A stretch of DNA of 64,000 nucleotides from BPGX01 sp035405785 (GCA_035405785.1 DAONJS010000009.1:44520-108519), one strand, 5' to 3'; numbered from the stretch's first letter, positions 27,101 to 35,866 are shown. The notes: generated from the sequence alone by a model not told the origin. Numbers and translations are program-made.

Positions 27101-28436
27101 TTACATTTACAGAATAATTTCCTGTTGGGCCATTAATTGAACCTGAAAAATACCATAGAGGATTACCGTTTTGGTCTATCATAGAACAAGATTTATCACA
27201 AAAACTAGCAAAATGTGGTGGCTCCCCACCGCCATGAGACAAATCAGATTCATTAAAAGGGAAAGTATAATTTACACATACTGTTCCAATACCACTAATA
27301 GCACAAGAGTTACTTACAACACTGACATTGGGCTGATTAGATAATTTAATAAAAAACATACAGCATGATGATTGATGTTCGCCTGAGTATCCGTAACAAA
27401 AAGGACCTGTGAAAAATTGAGTAAAATCTACTAAATAAGTTATGCCCGGCTGTAAAGCGTTGGGTGGTATTTGAAATGGCCATGATGAAACTGAAAAGTT
27501 GGTAATGGTTCCGGTACTCGTGTTATATAAATTCACATATATTGTTGGAACTACATTTCCTCCAATAGTTGTAGTATATGAATATGGACATATTAAATTC
27601 CAAGTACCATCACAATTGTAAAATGGGCCAACATAGATATTGTCTTTATTACAAACATACATAGTATCATGTGGAGTATTTGTATTCGTTGCATAAGTTT
27701 GCAAATGATTTATATATGATGGATCATCGGGAATATTATCATCGCAAAAAGTTATTCCATATGTTACACTGAAACTAGTTCCACAAACTAATACACATTC
27801 GTCTTTTGGACAAGGTCCTTGAACACTTGTTAATGAATTTGTATGACAGGGATAAGTGCAAGTTGTAGAGTTATCTCCAATAAATCCTGCAAAGGCACAA
27901 GAAGGTTTTTCACATAAAACTTCTGGAGGATTTCCAATTAAAGATAATTTGTACGCAATGGGCTCATTGTTGTATGTACAACTTTCACAAGGGTAGTTTG
28001 CCAATACTTGAATATAATAATTCGCCTTCTGAATTAGATTAGTTTGTAAATTGATGGTATCCCAGTAATGTTTGATGGTATCAGTGGCAATAAGATTTAA
28101 AGTAGAATCGTATAAATTTATAATATTGACAAAAACAGTATCATAGGCAATAATTCTTGAGGAAGTAGGTAATAAAACTGTTTTAAGATTAACAGCATTG
28201 GTGGAGGAAGAAACAAAATTTCCTGAATTAAATTTGAACCAACCCTGATGTTGATACTGTACATAACTACTATCTGTATTCATTAAAATAACAGTAGGGT
28301 GTGTTGCATCCAATCCTGCTTGAATTTGTGATTTTACTGGAGAAATAAAAAACAAACAACCGACGAGAAAAACATTTGGTAAAAATACCATCTTGCTGAA
28401 AAGCCCTGTTATCAATGATTTCAGAGCCATAACCAT
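24138..28436 (-). CDS. Large T9SS surface protein with right-handed beta-helix region
   Basis: A 1432-residue secreted protein. It begins with a signal peptide (ends near ISPVKSQ). Cys-rich N-terminal domains follow (about 150-520). The middle (about 560-1010) has the short repeating pattern of a right-handed parallel beta-helix, for example INLNIQNSVFNRNYIGLRI and AYIYGGSTAVFGD. The last 75 residues are a Por-type T9SS sorting tail (KMYPNPLKGTEWYFETNTDG, YDITGRIMQ, LDPGVYLLKLE). Beta-helix surface proteins often act as adhesins or glycan-active enzymes; no catalytic residues could be identified. Met 1 and Met 3 are both possible starts. Its leader contains a (CA)8 tract. Confidence 0.85.
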   Translation of the reverse strand: MVMALKSLITGLFSKMVFLPNVFLVGCLFFISPVKSQIQAGLDATHPTVILMNTDSSYVQYQHQGWFKFNSGNFVSSSTNAVNLKTVLLPTSSRIIAYDTVFVNIINLYDSTLNLIATDTIKHYWDTINLQTNLIQKANYYIQVLANYPCESCTYNNEPIAYKLSLIGNPPEVLCEKPSCAFAGFIGDNSTTCTYPCHTNSLTSVQGPCPKDECVLVCGTSFSVTYGITFCDDNIPDDPSYINHLQTYATNTNTPHDTMYVCNKDNIYVGPFYNCDGTWNLICPYSYTTTIGGNVVPTIYVNLYNTSTGTITNFSVSSWPFQIPPNALQPGITYLVDFTQFFTGPFCYGYSGEHQSSCCMFFIKLSNQPNVSVVSNSCAISGIGTVCVNYTFPFNESDLSHGGGEPPHFASFCDKSCSMIDQNGNPLWYFSGSINGPTGNYSVNVSLNDAFSASNPNVQVCYNLPPGTYTLNVQLQMPEPCYCNFQQQFIQTFTINNCCENTKSYNTTVYSATLVPYGTPGATPISPGAGPYSGLITPPLPNNNINNFVFTIQGNLDVSAPVTFNKCDMLFADGAKMNINFQNQGPVVINQSYLYSCAIWRGIKHSNNVPLIIKNSVIEDAYIAVDMMSLNNINLNIQNSVFNRNYIGLRIFNSNTAGFLVQNSIFTSRNINSSLYNLTLSSSSPNPPNFNVILSPIFLSSRPAGVLKNSTVYTPYSGKRGENGILIVGNSKSNVNSRTVNGIQIYPIRIGILRNFTPTGNTPNFENATTNLFDYLNQGVTVTPTVITTGGFPLFYFGAQAEVVNSQFQNCFNTIYSSNPSNGAAYIYGGSTAVFGDNSTSPANYALRFANIFSNNLYGIHFKKGLTSGYAAVYNNYFTSNTNGIFIDEWDASNSNNALINITNNKAVSNRYFINTFNNQQVNLNITNNDVTGSNYAMYINDVLPNPNQSYNILDNTVRNSYFAVFATNTENILISQNHFTIQPAPANLNPPLPYQAVVDLVNTTNANITFNWMQGLLPTMSLNSKMRGISLSSASNNKISCNVIRNLGSCVTVNLFCPSELYNNDLGSQTFPQARYGLLGINPLTLNNIIGRIWGPGSAVGASFANANQWGWLANQYAIKAIENMDPTSTLVYYYPNTSSSDYPINTNIPNVPNKILANYPSNINCGNISPLPSVSGGSIIPNAFQWSISSLLPNMDKIVSRNVYKLIRDNNVPVTSTVQPIILYESLFNTPRFYKNDSLVQKGTVNQQMITLSIAEADNINIQPKDTVELIQKQFNQIYYKYLTDNNAVTGSDIIKLQSIATLCPERAGLAVYQARALLKKYDSTEYYSICEDVVNSNSNRVIQNENLNDEMPALKVKMYPNPLKGTEWYFETNTDGILIMYDITGRIMQVIYIKEGQNKITSENLDPGVYLLKLEKYGTFLWSSPIIKE

Positions 28437-28454
28437 CTGAATTGTAAATTTTCT

Positions 28455-28479
28455 TGTGTGTGTGTGTGTGCATCACACA
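28455..28479 (-). repeat. (CA)8 dinucleotide tract and hairpin in the leader of the large T9SS gene
   Basis: Plus-strand (TG)8 at 28455-28470, read as (CA)8 in the mRNA, lies about 19-34 bases before the start codon. Its edge forms a hairpin, TGTGTG (28465-28470) with CACACA (28474-28479) around CAT. Other registers along the tract can pair equally well. The tract is between the transcription start and the ATG, so length changes would alter the leader and not the frame. Confidence 0.7.
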
Positions 28480-28526
28480 TTTTGCCCGAATTAAAAATGA
28501 TTGTTTTCATATCTTTAATTTTTATG

Positions 28527-28558
28527 CAAAGGTAAATAAATTTAAATGAATTTTCAAA
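28527..28558 (-). promoter_or_regulatory. Promoter of the T9SS surface-protein cluster
   Basis: On the minus strand TTTG (28555-28558), 20 bases, then TACCTTTG (28527-28534): both parts match the Bacteroidota promoter consensus at standard spacing. It predicts a leader of about 85-90 bases that includes the (CA)8 tract. It probably drives all three genes down to 20748. Confidence 0.75.
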
Positions 28559-28626
28559 ATTTTTAACAAAAAATTTTTTAATGCTATTTTTACCATTTTT
28601 TATCTCATCTTTGCAGCAAAAAAATT

Positions 28627-29892
28627 ATGTCAGACATTCAAAAAAAATTTGAAGCATATTCTTATACTGTTACAGAAAGATTTATTCGTTATGCAAAAAT
28701 TGATACACAATCTGATCCCAACAGCACTTCATTTCCTTCAACTGAAAAACAAAAAGACCTTGCCCGAGTGCTTGTAAATGAACTGAATGAAATGGGAATG
28801 AAAAATGTTGAAATGGATGAAAATGGTTATGTCTATGCTGAATTGCCTGCTAATACAAGTAAACAAGTCCCTGTTATTTTCTTTTGTGCCCACATGGATA
28901 CATCACCTGATTGTTCCGGAAAAAATGTAAAACCCATTATTCATAAGAATTATCAAGGTCAGGATATAGTTTTACCCGATGATCCTTCACAAATTATATC
29001 TCCAAAAAATCATCCTGAGTTATTAAATCAAATAGGTAATGATATTATTACTGCAAGTGGCACTACACTTTTAGGTGCAGATAATAAAGCAGGTGTTGCA
29101 GAAATAATGGATGCTATGCATTTTTTAATCAAACATCCTGAAATCAAACACGGTACTATTAAAGTATTATTTACTCCTGATGAAGAGGTTGGTCGTGGTA
29201 CTGAAAAAGTCAATTTATCTAAACTTAATGCACAATTTGGTTATACTATAGATGGCGAAACACTTGGACATATAGAAAATGAAACTTTTAGTGCAGATGC
29301 CGCTGTTGTTGAGATTCAGGGTTATTCAACACATCCTGGTTTAGCAAAAGATAAAATGGAAAACGGCTTAAAAATTGCATCAGAAATAATATCACAATTA
29401 CCAAAAGATAAAGCACCTGAAACTACTGAAAAAAAACAACCTTTTATCCATCCTACTGCTATCAATGGAAATATTGAAAAAACTGAAATTCATTTTATAC
29501 TTCGTGCATTTGATGATGAAACACTTGCAGAAATGGGAAATATCTTAAAAACCATTGTTGATAATGTGATAAGCAAATATCCTAAATCATCAGCAAAAGT
29601 TACAATAAAAGAACAATACCGAAATATGAAAAAGGTTTTAGATCAATTTCCTTATGTAGTAGATTATGCAGTAGAAGCCATAAAGAGATCGGGATTAACA
29701 CCAGTATTAAGTTCGGTGAGAGGTGGAACTGATGGTTCAAGATTATCATTTATGGGTTTGCCTTGTCCAAATATATTTGCAGGGGAACACGCATTTCACA
29801 GCAAACAAGAATGGGTGAGTGTTCAGGATATGCAAAAAGCAGTACAAACCATTGTTCATCTTGCTTCTATATGGGAAGAAAGGCAAAAGTGA
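28627..29892 (+). CDS. pepT: Peptidase T (tripeptide aminopeptidase)
   Basis: A 421-residue cytosolic M20 metallopeptidase that releases the N-terminal residue from tripeptides. Zinc-site motifs are in order: CAHMDTSPD, LLGADNKAGVAEIMDA, TPDEEVGRGTE (catalytic Glu), IDGETLGHIENE, and the C-terminal PNIFAGEHAFHSKQEW with its histidine ligand. Length and motif order fit PepT well. It is transcribed away from the T9SS cluster and appears to be a single gene. Confidence 0.95.
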   Translation: MSDIQKKFEAYSYTVTERFIRYAKIDTQSDPNSTSFPSTEKQKDLARVLVNELNEMGMKNVEMDENGYVYAELPANTSKQVPVIFFCAHMDTSPDCSGKNVKPIIHKNYQGQDIVLPDDPSQIISPKNHPELLNQIGNDIITASGTTLLGADNKAGVAEIMDAMHFLIKHPEIKHGTIKVLFTPDEEVGRGTEKVNLSKLNAQFGYTIDGETLGHIENETFSADAAVVEIQGYSTHPGLAKDKMENGLKIASEIISQLPKDKAPETTEKKQPFIHPTAINGNIEKTEIHFILRAFDDETLAEMGNILKTIVDNVISKYPKSSAKVTIKEQYRNMKKVLDQFPYVVDYAVEAIKRSGLTPVLSSVRGGTDGSRLSFMGLPCPNIFAGEHAFHSKQEWVSVQDMQKAVQTIVHLASIWEERQK

Positions 29893-29957
29893 AAATATTT
29901 ACACATGGTACCTTGAGTTGTTATGGTTAATAAAGCTGAATAAGAACAAAATTTAAT

Positions 29958-30470
29958 TCATTCATTACTTGTTTTTTTCCATTCTATCACTTTTAAGTTT
30001 TGTATTCTTTTATCATTTAATTCAAAGAATAGTGCGGTTGAAACTTTGTGAAATCCATAAATGCCTGCCGCTCCAGGATTGATGTACCATAAATGATAAT
30101 TCTCATCCCATTTTATTTTCAAAATATGTGAATGTCCACAAACTAAAATATCAGGACGATATACAGATATTAATTCTTTTGTTTTTTGATTATACTTTCC
30201 AAAACTTCCTGCAATGTGAATGATTAAAATAGCTAATCCTTCTAATTGAAATGATAAATACTCTTTTGTTTGAATGCGGATAGTATGACCATCTATATTA
30301 CCATATACAGCACGCACAGGTTTGTCTATAGCAATTTGCTTTATTTTTAGTAAAACACGTTCATTGCCAATATCTCCTGCGTGCCATATTTCATCAGCAT
30401 TTTCAATATACTTATTCCATTCATCATTCCAATGAGAATGCGTATCAGAAAGTAAAAATATTTTAGTCAT
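29958..30470 (-). CDS. YfcE/MJ0936-type metallophosphoesterase
   Basis: A 170-residue calcineurin-like phosphoesterase. Metal-binding motifs are present: LLSDTHSHW (D-x-H), WHAGDIGNE (G-D), VYGNIDGH (G-N), and VCGHSHILK (G-H-x-H), then the family block YINPGAAG. Related YfcE proteins hydrolyse phosphodiesters in vitro, but the natural substrate is unknown. No signal peptide. It stands alone between pepT and the large PKD protein. Confidence 0.92.
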   Translation of the reverse strand: MTKIFLLSDTHSHWNDEWNKYIENADEIWHAGDIGNERVLLKIKQIAIDKPVRAVYGNIDGHTIRIQTKEYLSFQLEGLAILIIHIAGSFGKYNQKTKELISVYRPDILVCGHSHILKIKWDENYHLWYINPGAAGIYGFHKVSTALFFELNDKRIQNLKVIEWKKTSNE

Positions 30471-30760
30471 TTTTTGTTTTTGATTTAAATAAGATATTAG
30501 TCAATTTCATTCTTTTCAAAAGAATCAGATGTATTTAATTGTCTTTTTCAAACAAAAATTTACATCTCTGATGAATGATTTCTACAAAATTTGCCAATAA
30601 AATTACTAAAATTCAATACAAAAACTCAATATTCAATTTTTAATAAAATGAACAACTTCACATTTTCACTATAATCAGTCATCCATTAGGAATTTTTTGT
30701 AAAAGTAATTCATAGATTGCCTCTACAAAATTTTCACTATTCACTATTCACTATTCACTT
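30471..30760. repeat. Intergenic gap ending in TTCACTA heptamers
   Basis: A 290-base AT-rich gap between the phosphoesterase promoter region and the 3' end of the PKD protein gene. The last part (30733-30760) is a tandem array of TTCACTA/TTCACTT units. I see no gene, and no clear terminator hairpin. Confidence 0.5.
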
Positions 30761-33700
30761 CTAATGGCTACTTATCACATTGATACTTCCCTTAAATATC
30801 ACATTACTGTCTGTAAACTTTATGACATAGTAATAAGCACCATCGGGAACTTTATTTCCTTGATAAGTTCCATCCCAGTATACTTTTTTATTATCGTAAT
30901 TTTTACCATTGAATATTACCTGACCATAACGATTAAATACTGTAACTTCATTATTCGGGTAATATTCTATCATACCAATCCAGAAGAAATCATTGTAATT
31001 ATCTCCATTTGGGGTCATTGTATTAGCAATTATCAATTTATAATCTTTTAATACAAAGATTTTAACTGAAGCAGTATCTACACAACCATAGTTGTCTTGT
31101 ACATAAACAATATAGGTGGTGTCTTTTGTAGGCCAAACAAATGGATTATTGACAGTAGTATCAGAGATATTATAGTTTGGTGTCCATGAATATAATAAAC
31201 CACCCCCTGCTGTAACTTGAACTGAAAATCCTATACTTATGGTAGTATCTGGTGATGGGACAACTTTAGCGCCATTGAAATAACGAACCCAAACTGTTGT
31301 GTATGGAGCGTTTGAAGTATCTGGGGGACAAATACCGTTTTGGACTATAACAGAAAACTGAGTAGTGTCTGTTAAATTAGCGAAAGTATAAGTTGAAGAT
31401 GTGTTTCCAAGCGAAGTCCATGTCACGCCGTTATCTGTTGAACTATACCATCCAAGAATAGTACCTGTATAATTTGTTAAAGTTAATGTTCCTTGATTGA
31501 GTGGGAAGCAAACTAATGTATCTCTTCTGATAATACCTGCATTAGAAGCAGCATCTACAGTAATTGTAGCATTTGGAGAAGTTGTAGCACTTGGACATGA
31601 ACCACTTTGTACTACGGCTCCAAATTGAGTGGTTTGAGCAAGATTTGTGTAAACATAGGATGTATTGGTATTTACAATTGGTAACCATGTTATACCATTA
31701 TCAGTAGAATACATCCATGATATTACATTTCCATTGTTTCCGGTTAAATTTACTGTTCCTGTGTTGCTAACAGCACAAACAGTATTATTTCCTACAACAG
31801 AACCAGGCACAGTTAAAGGAGACACATTTACAACTTTGTACAATGTATCATCACAGCCCCAATCGGATGTTGCTACTAGATAAACTGTATATGTTCCGCC
31901 ACTTGCATATAAATGAGATGGTTGATAGGCAGTAGAATTATTTCCATCTCCAAAGTCCCAATACCATGAGGCAATGGTAGCACTTCCTCCAATCCATGAG
32001 TAATTTGAAAAATAAACAGTATCACTTACACAATTTGGTGAGGTTGAAGAGAAATTCACAAAAGGCAAATCTTCAATCGTTACCTGATGAACAATAGAAT
32101 CTTTACAACCAGATGAGATATTATTTACAACCAAACTTACATATTTAATTCCGCTATAAGAATAATTGACAGAAGCAGAAGGTGTAGTTGCGGTAGAAGG
32201 TGATGAGCCATTTCCGAAATACCATTGATAGGCATAAGGTCCGCTACCACTTACTGTTGCGGAAAAGGTATAGGGCTGATTATCTACACATGGATGATTT
32301 GGATAAGTAAAATCAGCAAAACTAAATCCTGGAAGTACTGTTACCCATGATACTGCTGAAGCAGAACATCCACCTGGTTCTGTATATGTTACAGTGTAAC
32401 TGGTTGTTGATGTTGGTGAAACAACCACAATTGGTCCTCCACCTCCAATTGGTGTCCATGTATATGTTCCACCCGACGGACTAACAGTGGCGGTAAGTAC
32501 AACACTTGCACCCGGAGCAGAACATAGTGTAGCATTGTTGACAGCAACAGTAGGCAAACTGCTTACATTTACTATGCCAACTGCTGTATTTGTACAACCA
32601 GCAGGAGAGGTATATAATAGTGTGTAATTTGTAGTAGAAGCAGGAGAAACCACAACAGAAGAAGTGTTCATACCACCTGGCGACCATAAATAAGTACCAC
32701 CTGTTGGATTAACTGTGGAAGTTAAAGTAGCACTACCTGCACCACATATAGTTGCATTATTTACAGATACTGCAGGAATAGGATTAACGGTAACATTAGC
32801 AACTGCAGAGGCAGAACAACCGCTTCCATCTGTGTATGTAACGGTATAAGAAGTATTTGAAGGAGGTGAAACAACAATTGAGTTAGTAGTTGCACCTGTA
32901 TTCCACGAGTATGAACCACCGCTTGGTGTACCGTTAGCAGTAAGAGTAGCTGAACCACCAGCACAAATCACGGCGTTGTTAACAGTTATGTTTGGTGAAG
33001 AATTAACATAAACAGTCCCACTAGCGCTTGCAGAGCAACCATTAGGGTCAGTGTAAGTAAGATTATAAACTTGAGTAGAAGCTGGAGAAACCACAATACT
33101 GGAAGTAGTGAAACCACCTGGTGTCCAGTTGTAAGATCCACCAACTGGATTTACGACACTGGTAAGCGTAGTACTTTGTCCTGCACAAATGGTAGCATTA
33201 CTAACAGATACACTTGGTAATGGATTAACTGTAATGCAAACTACATTTGAAAATGCAACACCTCCGCATGTAATTTGTGCTCTAAAGCAAGTATTAGATG
33301 TGAGAGCACCCGAACTATAACTTGCAGAAGTAGCACCGGGTATATTTGTCCATGGCCCACCGCTTGTAGGAGCAGATTGCCATTGTATACTTCCTCCTGT
33401 TTGATAACCAGTTAAAGTAAGATTTACAGATTGTCCTGAACATATTGTTGTAGAATTCGATGAGGCAGTACCAGGATTAGGTGTTGACGGGCGATAACAC
33501 AAAACCACTTCAATTCTGTCAATACATTCAGTACCACTTACATTTCCTGAAACTGTATTATTTCCACCATAGTTGTATGAAGGCATGCCACAATTAAAAG
33601 GAGTATTGGGTGTAGATGATAAATAACAAGCACCGCAAGTACAGTTTGAAGTAGAAAAGTTTGCATTTCCTATTGGAATACCATTGATTGAAGTTGCCAT

Positions 33701-34003
33701 TGTACCTGCTCCTCCACTACAACCACTATAGTAATAATTAACTTGTGCAGAAACAACTATATTACCAGCAGGAACAGGGTCAACAAATGTATTACTAAAC
33801 GATGCTCCAAAGGTGCAGGCAGAAGCACTACCATTTGTGTAACACCTGTAATCATTTCCACAAACATTACAGCACCCATTAGCTTGTGCTCCTGCAAAGT
33901 CAATGTTTACTGTAGTTGTAGTACATTGAGCAATTATTTTTTGAGAAAAATTAAAAAATGAAAATAGAATAACAATCTTTGTAAATAAATTTTTTCTTAA
34001 CAT
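30761..34003 (-). CDS. Large T9SS protein with Ig-like and PKD repeats and CHU_C sorting domain
   Basis: A 1080-residue secreted protein starting at MLRKNLFTKIV with a signal peptide ending near KIIAQ. A Cys-rich N-terminal domain is followed by an Ig-like unit and four tandem repeats of about 75 residues. Each repeat has the pattern N-A-x-I/L-C, GGSYxW or GGTYxW, VVSP and a closing Y-T-x-P/G-x-G-C. Two PKD domains follow (WYFGNGSSPS, WYWDFGDGNNSTAYQPSHLY), then two repeats of the type WMYSTDNGITWLPI and WYSSTDNGVTWTSL. A CHU_C sorting domain ends the protein (NTMTPNGDNYNDFFWI). It is exported by the type IX system and is probably an adhesin or cell-surface scaffold. The frame extends upstream to 34075, but that part lies in promoter sequence. 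Confidence 0.88.
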   Translation of the reverse strand: MLRKNLFTKIVILFSFFNFSQKIIAQCTTTTVNIDFAGAQANGCCNVCGNDYRCYTNGSASACTFGASFSNTFVDPVPAGNIVVSAQVNYYYSGCSGGAGTMATSINGIPIGNANFSTSNCTCGACYLSSTPNTPFNCGMPSYNYGGNNTVSGNVSGTECIDRIEVVLCYRPSTPNPGTASSNSTTICSGQSVNLTLTGYQTGGSIQWQSAPTSGGPWTNIPGATSASYSSGALTSNTCFRAQITCGGVAFSNVVCITVNPLPSVSVSNATICAGQSTTLTSVVNPVGGSYNWTPGGFTTSSIVVSPASTQVYNLTYTDPNGCSASASGTVYVNSSPNITVNNAVICAGGSATLTANGTPSGGSYSWNTGATTNSIVVSPPSNTSYTVTYTDGSGCSASAVANVTVNPIPAVSVNNATICGAGSATLTSTVNPTGGTYLWSPGGMNTSSVVVSPASTTNYTLLYTSPAGCTNTAVGIVNVSSLPTVAVNNATLCSAPGASVVLTATVSPSGGTYTWTPIGGGGPIVVVSPTSTTSYTVTYTEPGGCSASAVSWVTVLPGFSFADFTYPNHPCVDNQPYTFSATVSGSGPYAYQWYFGNGSSPSTATTPSASVNYSYSGIKYVSLVVNNISSGCKDSIVHQVTIEDLPFVNFSSTSPNCVSDTVYFSNYSWIGGSATIASWYWDFGDGNNSTAYQPSHLYASGGTYTVYLVATSDWGCDDTLYKVVNVSPLTVPGSVVGNNTVCAVSNTGTVNLTGNNGNVISWMYSTDNGITWLPIVNTNTSYVYTNLAQTTQFGAVVQSGSCPSATTSPNATITVDAASNAGIIRRDTLVCFPLNQGTLTLTNYTGTILGWYSSTDNGVTWTSLGNTSSTYTFANLTDTTQFSVIVQNGICPPDTSNAPYTTVWVRYFNGAKVVPSPDTTISIGFSVQVTAGGGLLYSWTPNYNISDTTVNNPFVWPTKDTTYIVYVQDNYGCVDTASVKIFVLKDYKLIIANTMTPNGDNYNDFFWIGMIEYYPNNEVTVFNRYGQVIFNGKNYDNKKVYWDGTYQGNKVPDGAYYYVIKFTDSNVIFKGSINVISSH

Positions 34004-34019
34004 AAATATAAATTTGGTG

Positions 34020-34051
34020 CAAAAATAAGTAAAAAAAAACGAAAAAACAAA
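34020..34051 (-). promoter_or_regulatory. Promoter of the Ig/PKD T9SS gene
   Basis: On the minus strand TTTG (34048-34051), 20 bases, then TATTTTTG (34020-34027), leaving 16 bases to the ATG at 34003. Both elements match the consensus. It rules out the longer reading frame starting at 34075. Confidence 0.7.
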
Positions 34052-34092
34052 ATTCAATTTAAAAAATACGAACAAAGTAATTTTTGATAAAA

Positions 34093-34329
34093 TTATTTTA
34101 CCAAAACAGAAACTTTATTGTTTATGACTTCTACTACACCTCCATTTATTTCTAATTCTTCCTTTTTATTATTAGCTTCCCAAATTATTTTTCCTTTTGA
34201 TAAGGTTGAAATAATAGGGGCGTGGTTAGGCAATATTCCAAAAGAACCTAAATCACCAGGAAGAACAATAGATGAAATTTGTCCTTCGTAAATTTTTTTT
34301 GTTGGTGATAATATCTCTAAATTTAACAT
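34093..34329 (-). CDS. atpC: F-type ATP synthase epsilon subunit, short form
   Basis: A 78-residue protein containing only the N-terminal beta-sandwich of the epsilon subunit (LEILSPTKKIYEG, VLPGDLGSFGILPNHAPIIS, GGVVEVINNKVSVL). Most bacterial epsilon subunits have about 130-140 residues, with a C-terminal two-helix part that inhibits ATP hydrolysis. That part is absent here. Short forms are known in Bacteroidota. It follows atpD by five bases, and no other ATP synthase genes are in the window. Confidence 0.93.
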   Translation of the reverse strand: MLNLEILSPTKKIYEGQISSIVLPGDLGSFGILPNHAPIISTLSKGKIIWEANNKKEELEINGGVVEVINNKVSVLVK

Positions 34330-34334
34330 ATCAA

Positions 34335-35840
34335 TTATTTAGATTCTGCAAGCATTTTCTTGCCCTTTTCAATGGCTTCTTCTATAGTACCTACTAAATT
34401 GAAAGCGGCTTCTGGATATTCATCTACTTCTCCATCCATAATCATATTAAATCCACGGATAGTATCTTCTATATTAACGAATACACCTTTTATTCCAGTA
34501 AATTGTTCAGCAACATGGAAGGGTTGTGATAAAAATCTTTGAACACGACGAGCGCGATGTACCACTAACTTATCTTCTTCGCTTAATTCATCCATACCTA
34601 AAATAGCAATAATATCTTGTAATTCTTTATATCTTTGTAAAATTCCTTTTACTCTTTGAGCACATTTGTAATGAGCTTCACCAACAATTGCAGGATTCAA
34701 AATTCTGGATGTAGAATCTAATGGATCCACTGCAGGATAAATTCCTAACTCTGCAATTTTTCTGCTTAAAACTGTAGTCGCATCAAGGTGAGCAAAAGTT
34801 GTAGCTGGTGCAGGGTCTGTAAGGTCGTCAGCAGGAACATAAACGGCCTGAACGGAAGTAATAGAGCCATTTTTAGTAGAGGTAATTCTTTCTTGCATAG
34901 CACCCATTTCAGTAGCAAGGGTTGGTTGGTAACCTACTGCACTTGGCATACGGCCTAATAATGCAGATACTTCTGAACCAGCTTGTGTAAAACGGAAAAT
35001 ATTGTCAATGAAAAATAAGATGTCTTTACCTTGTCCTTCGCCTTCACCATCGCGGAAGTACTCAGCTAATGTAAGACCAGATAAAGCAACACGAGCACGT
35101 GCTCCAGGTGGTTCATTCATCTGACCAAAAACAAATGTTGCCTGAGATTTTTCTAATTCAGATAAATCAACTTTTGATAAATCCCATTTACCTGAATGTA
35201 AAGAAGATTTGAATGCTTCACCATACTTTACGATATTAGCTTCAATCATTTCTCTTAATAAATCATTACCTTCACGAGATCTTTCTCCAACACCAGCAAA
35301 TACTGAATATCCTGAATATCCTTTGGCGATATTATTGATTAACTCCTGAATAAGCACTGTTTTTCCAACACCAGCACCTCCAAATAATCCAATTTTACCA
35401 CCTTTTGCGTAGGGTTCAATAAGATCAATAACTTTAATACCTGTATAAAGAACTTCTGTTGAAGTAGAAAGCTCTTCAAATTTTGGAGCAGGTTGGTGAA
35501 TTACTCTACCGTTTTTGTTATCTAATGTATTAATTCCATCAATTGTTTCACCAACAACATTAAAAAGACGACCACGAATTTGTTTACCAACAGGCATTTT
35601 AATTCCGCTTCCTAATGCGGTAACATCCATTCCTCTGTAAAGCCCGTCGGTACTATCCATAGCGATAGCACGAACTGTATCTTCACCAATATGTTGTTGT
35701 ACTTCTAAGATTAGTTTTTGTCCATTTGAACGAGTAATTTCAAGTGCTTCTAATATCTTTGGTAGAGATCCGTTTTGTGTGTCAAATCTAACATCCACAA
35801 CGGGACCGATGACTTGTGTTATTTTACCTACTTGTGCCAT
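34335..35840 (-). CDS. atpD: F-type ATP synthase beta subunit
   Basis: A 501-residue catalytic subunit of the F1 part of ATP synthase. P-loop GGAGVGKTVLIQELI, Walker B region ILFFIDNIFRFTQAGSEVSA, and the GRMPSAVGYQPTLATEMG block (catalytic arginine further on) are all present. The frame runs upstream to a TTG at 35859-35861, but this TTG is part of the -7 element; the ATG at 35838-35840 (MAQVGKITQVIGPVVDVRF) matches the known N-terminus of the family. Its operon partner is atpC; the rest of the complex must be encoded elsewhere, as usual in this phylum. Confidence 0.97.
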   Translation of the reverse strand: MAQVGKITQVIGPVVDVRFDTQNGSLPKILEALEITRSNGQKLILEVQQHIGEDTVRAIAMDSTDGLYRGMDVTALGSGIKMPVGKQIRGRLFNVVGETIDGINTLDNKNGRVIHQPAPKFEELSTSTEVLYTGIKVIDLIEPYAKGGKIGLFGGAGVGKTVLIQELINNIAKGYSGYSVFAGVGERSREGNDLLREMIEANIVKYGEAFKSSLHSGKWDLSKVDLSELEKSQATFVFGQMNEPPGARARVALSGLTLAEYFRDGEGEGQGKDILFFIDNIFRFTQAGSEVSALLGRMPSAVGYQPTLATEMGAMQERITSTKNGSITSVQAVYVPADDLTDPAPATTFAHLDATTVLSRKIAELGIYPAVDPLDSTSRILNPAIVGEAHYKCAQRVKGILQRYKELQDIIAILGMDELSEEDKLVVHRARRVQRFLSQPFHVAEQFTGIKGVFVNIEDTIRGFNMIMDGEVDEYPEAAFNLVGTIEEAIEKGKKMLAESK

Positions 35841-35858
35841 TGATTTAATTTTGGGCGG

Positions 35859-35866
35859 CAAATGTA
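35859..35866 (-). promoter_or_regulatory. -7 promoter element of atpDC
   Basis: TACATTTG on the minus strand, 18 bases before the atpD ATG, matches TAnnTTTG. A TTG 17 bases further upstream is slightly too close to be a standard -33 element. Confidence 0.55.

Noticed and set aside
30733..30760. TTCACTA array as a possible CRISPR
   Set aside because: The unit is seven bases without spacers and there are no cas genes.
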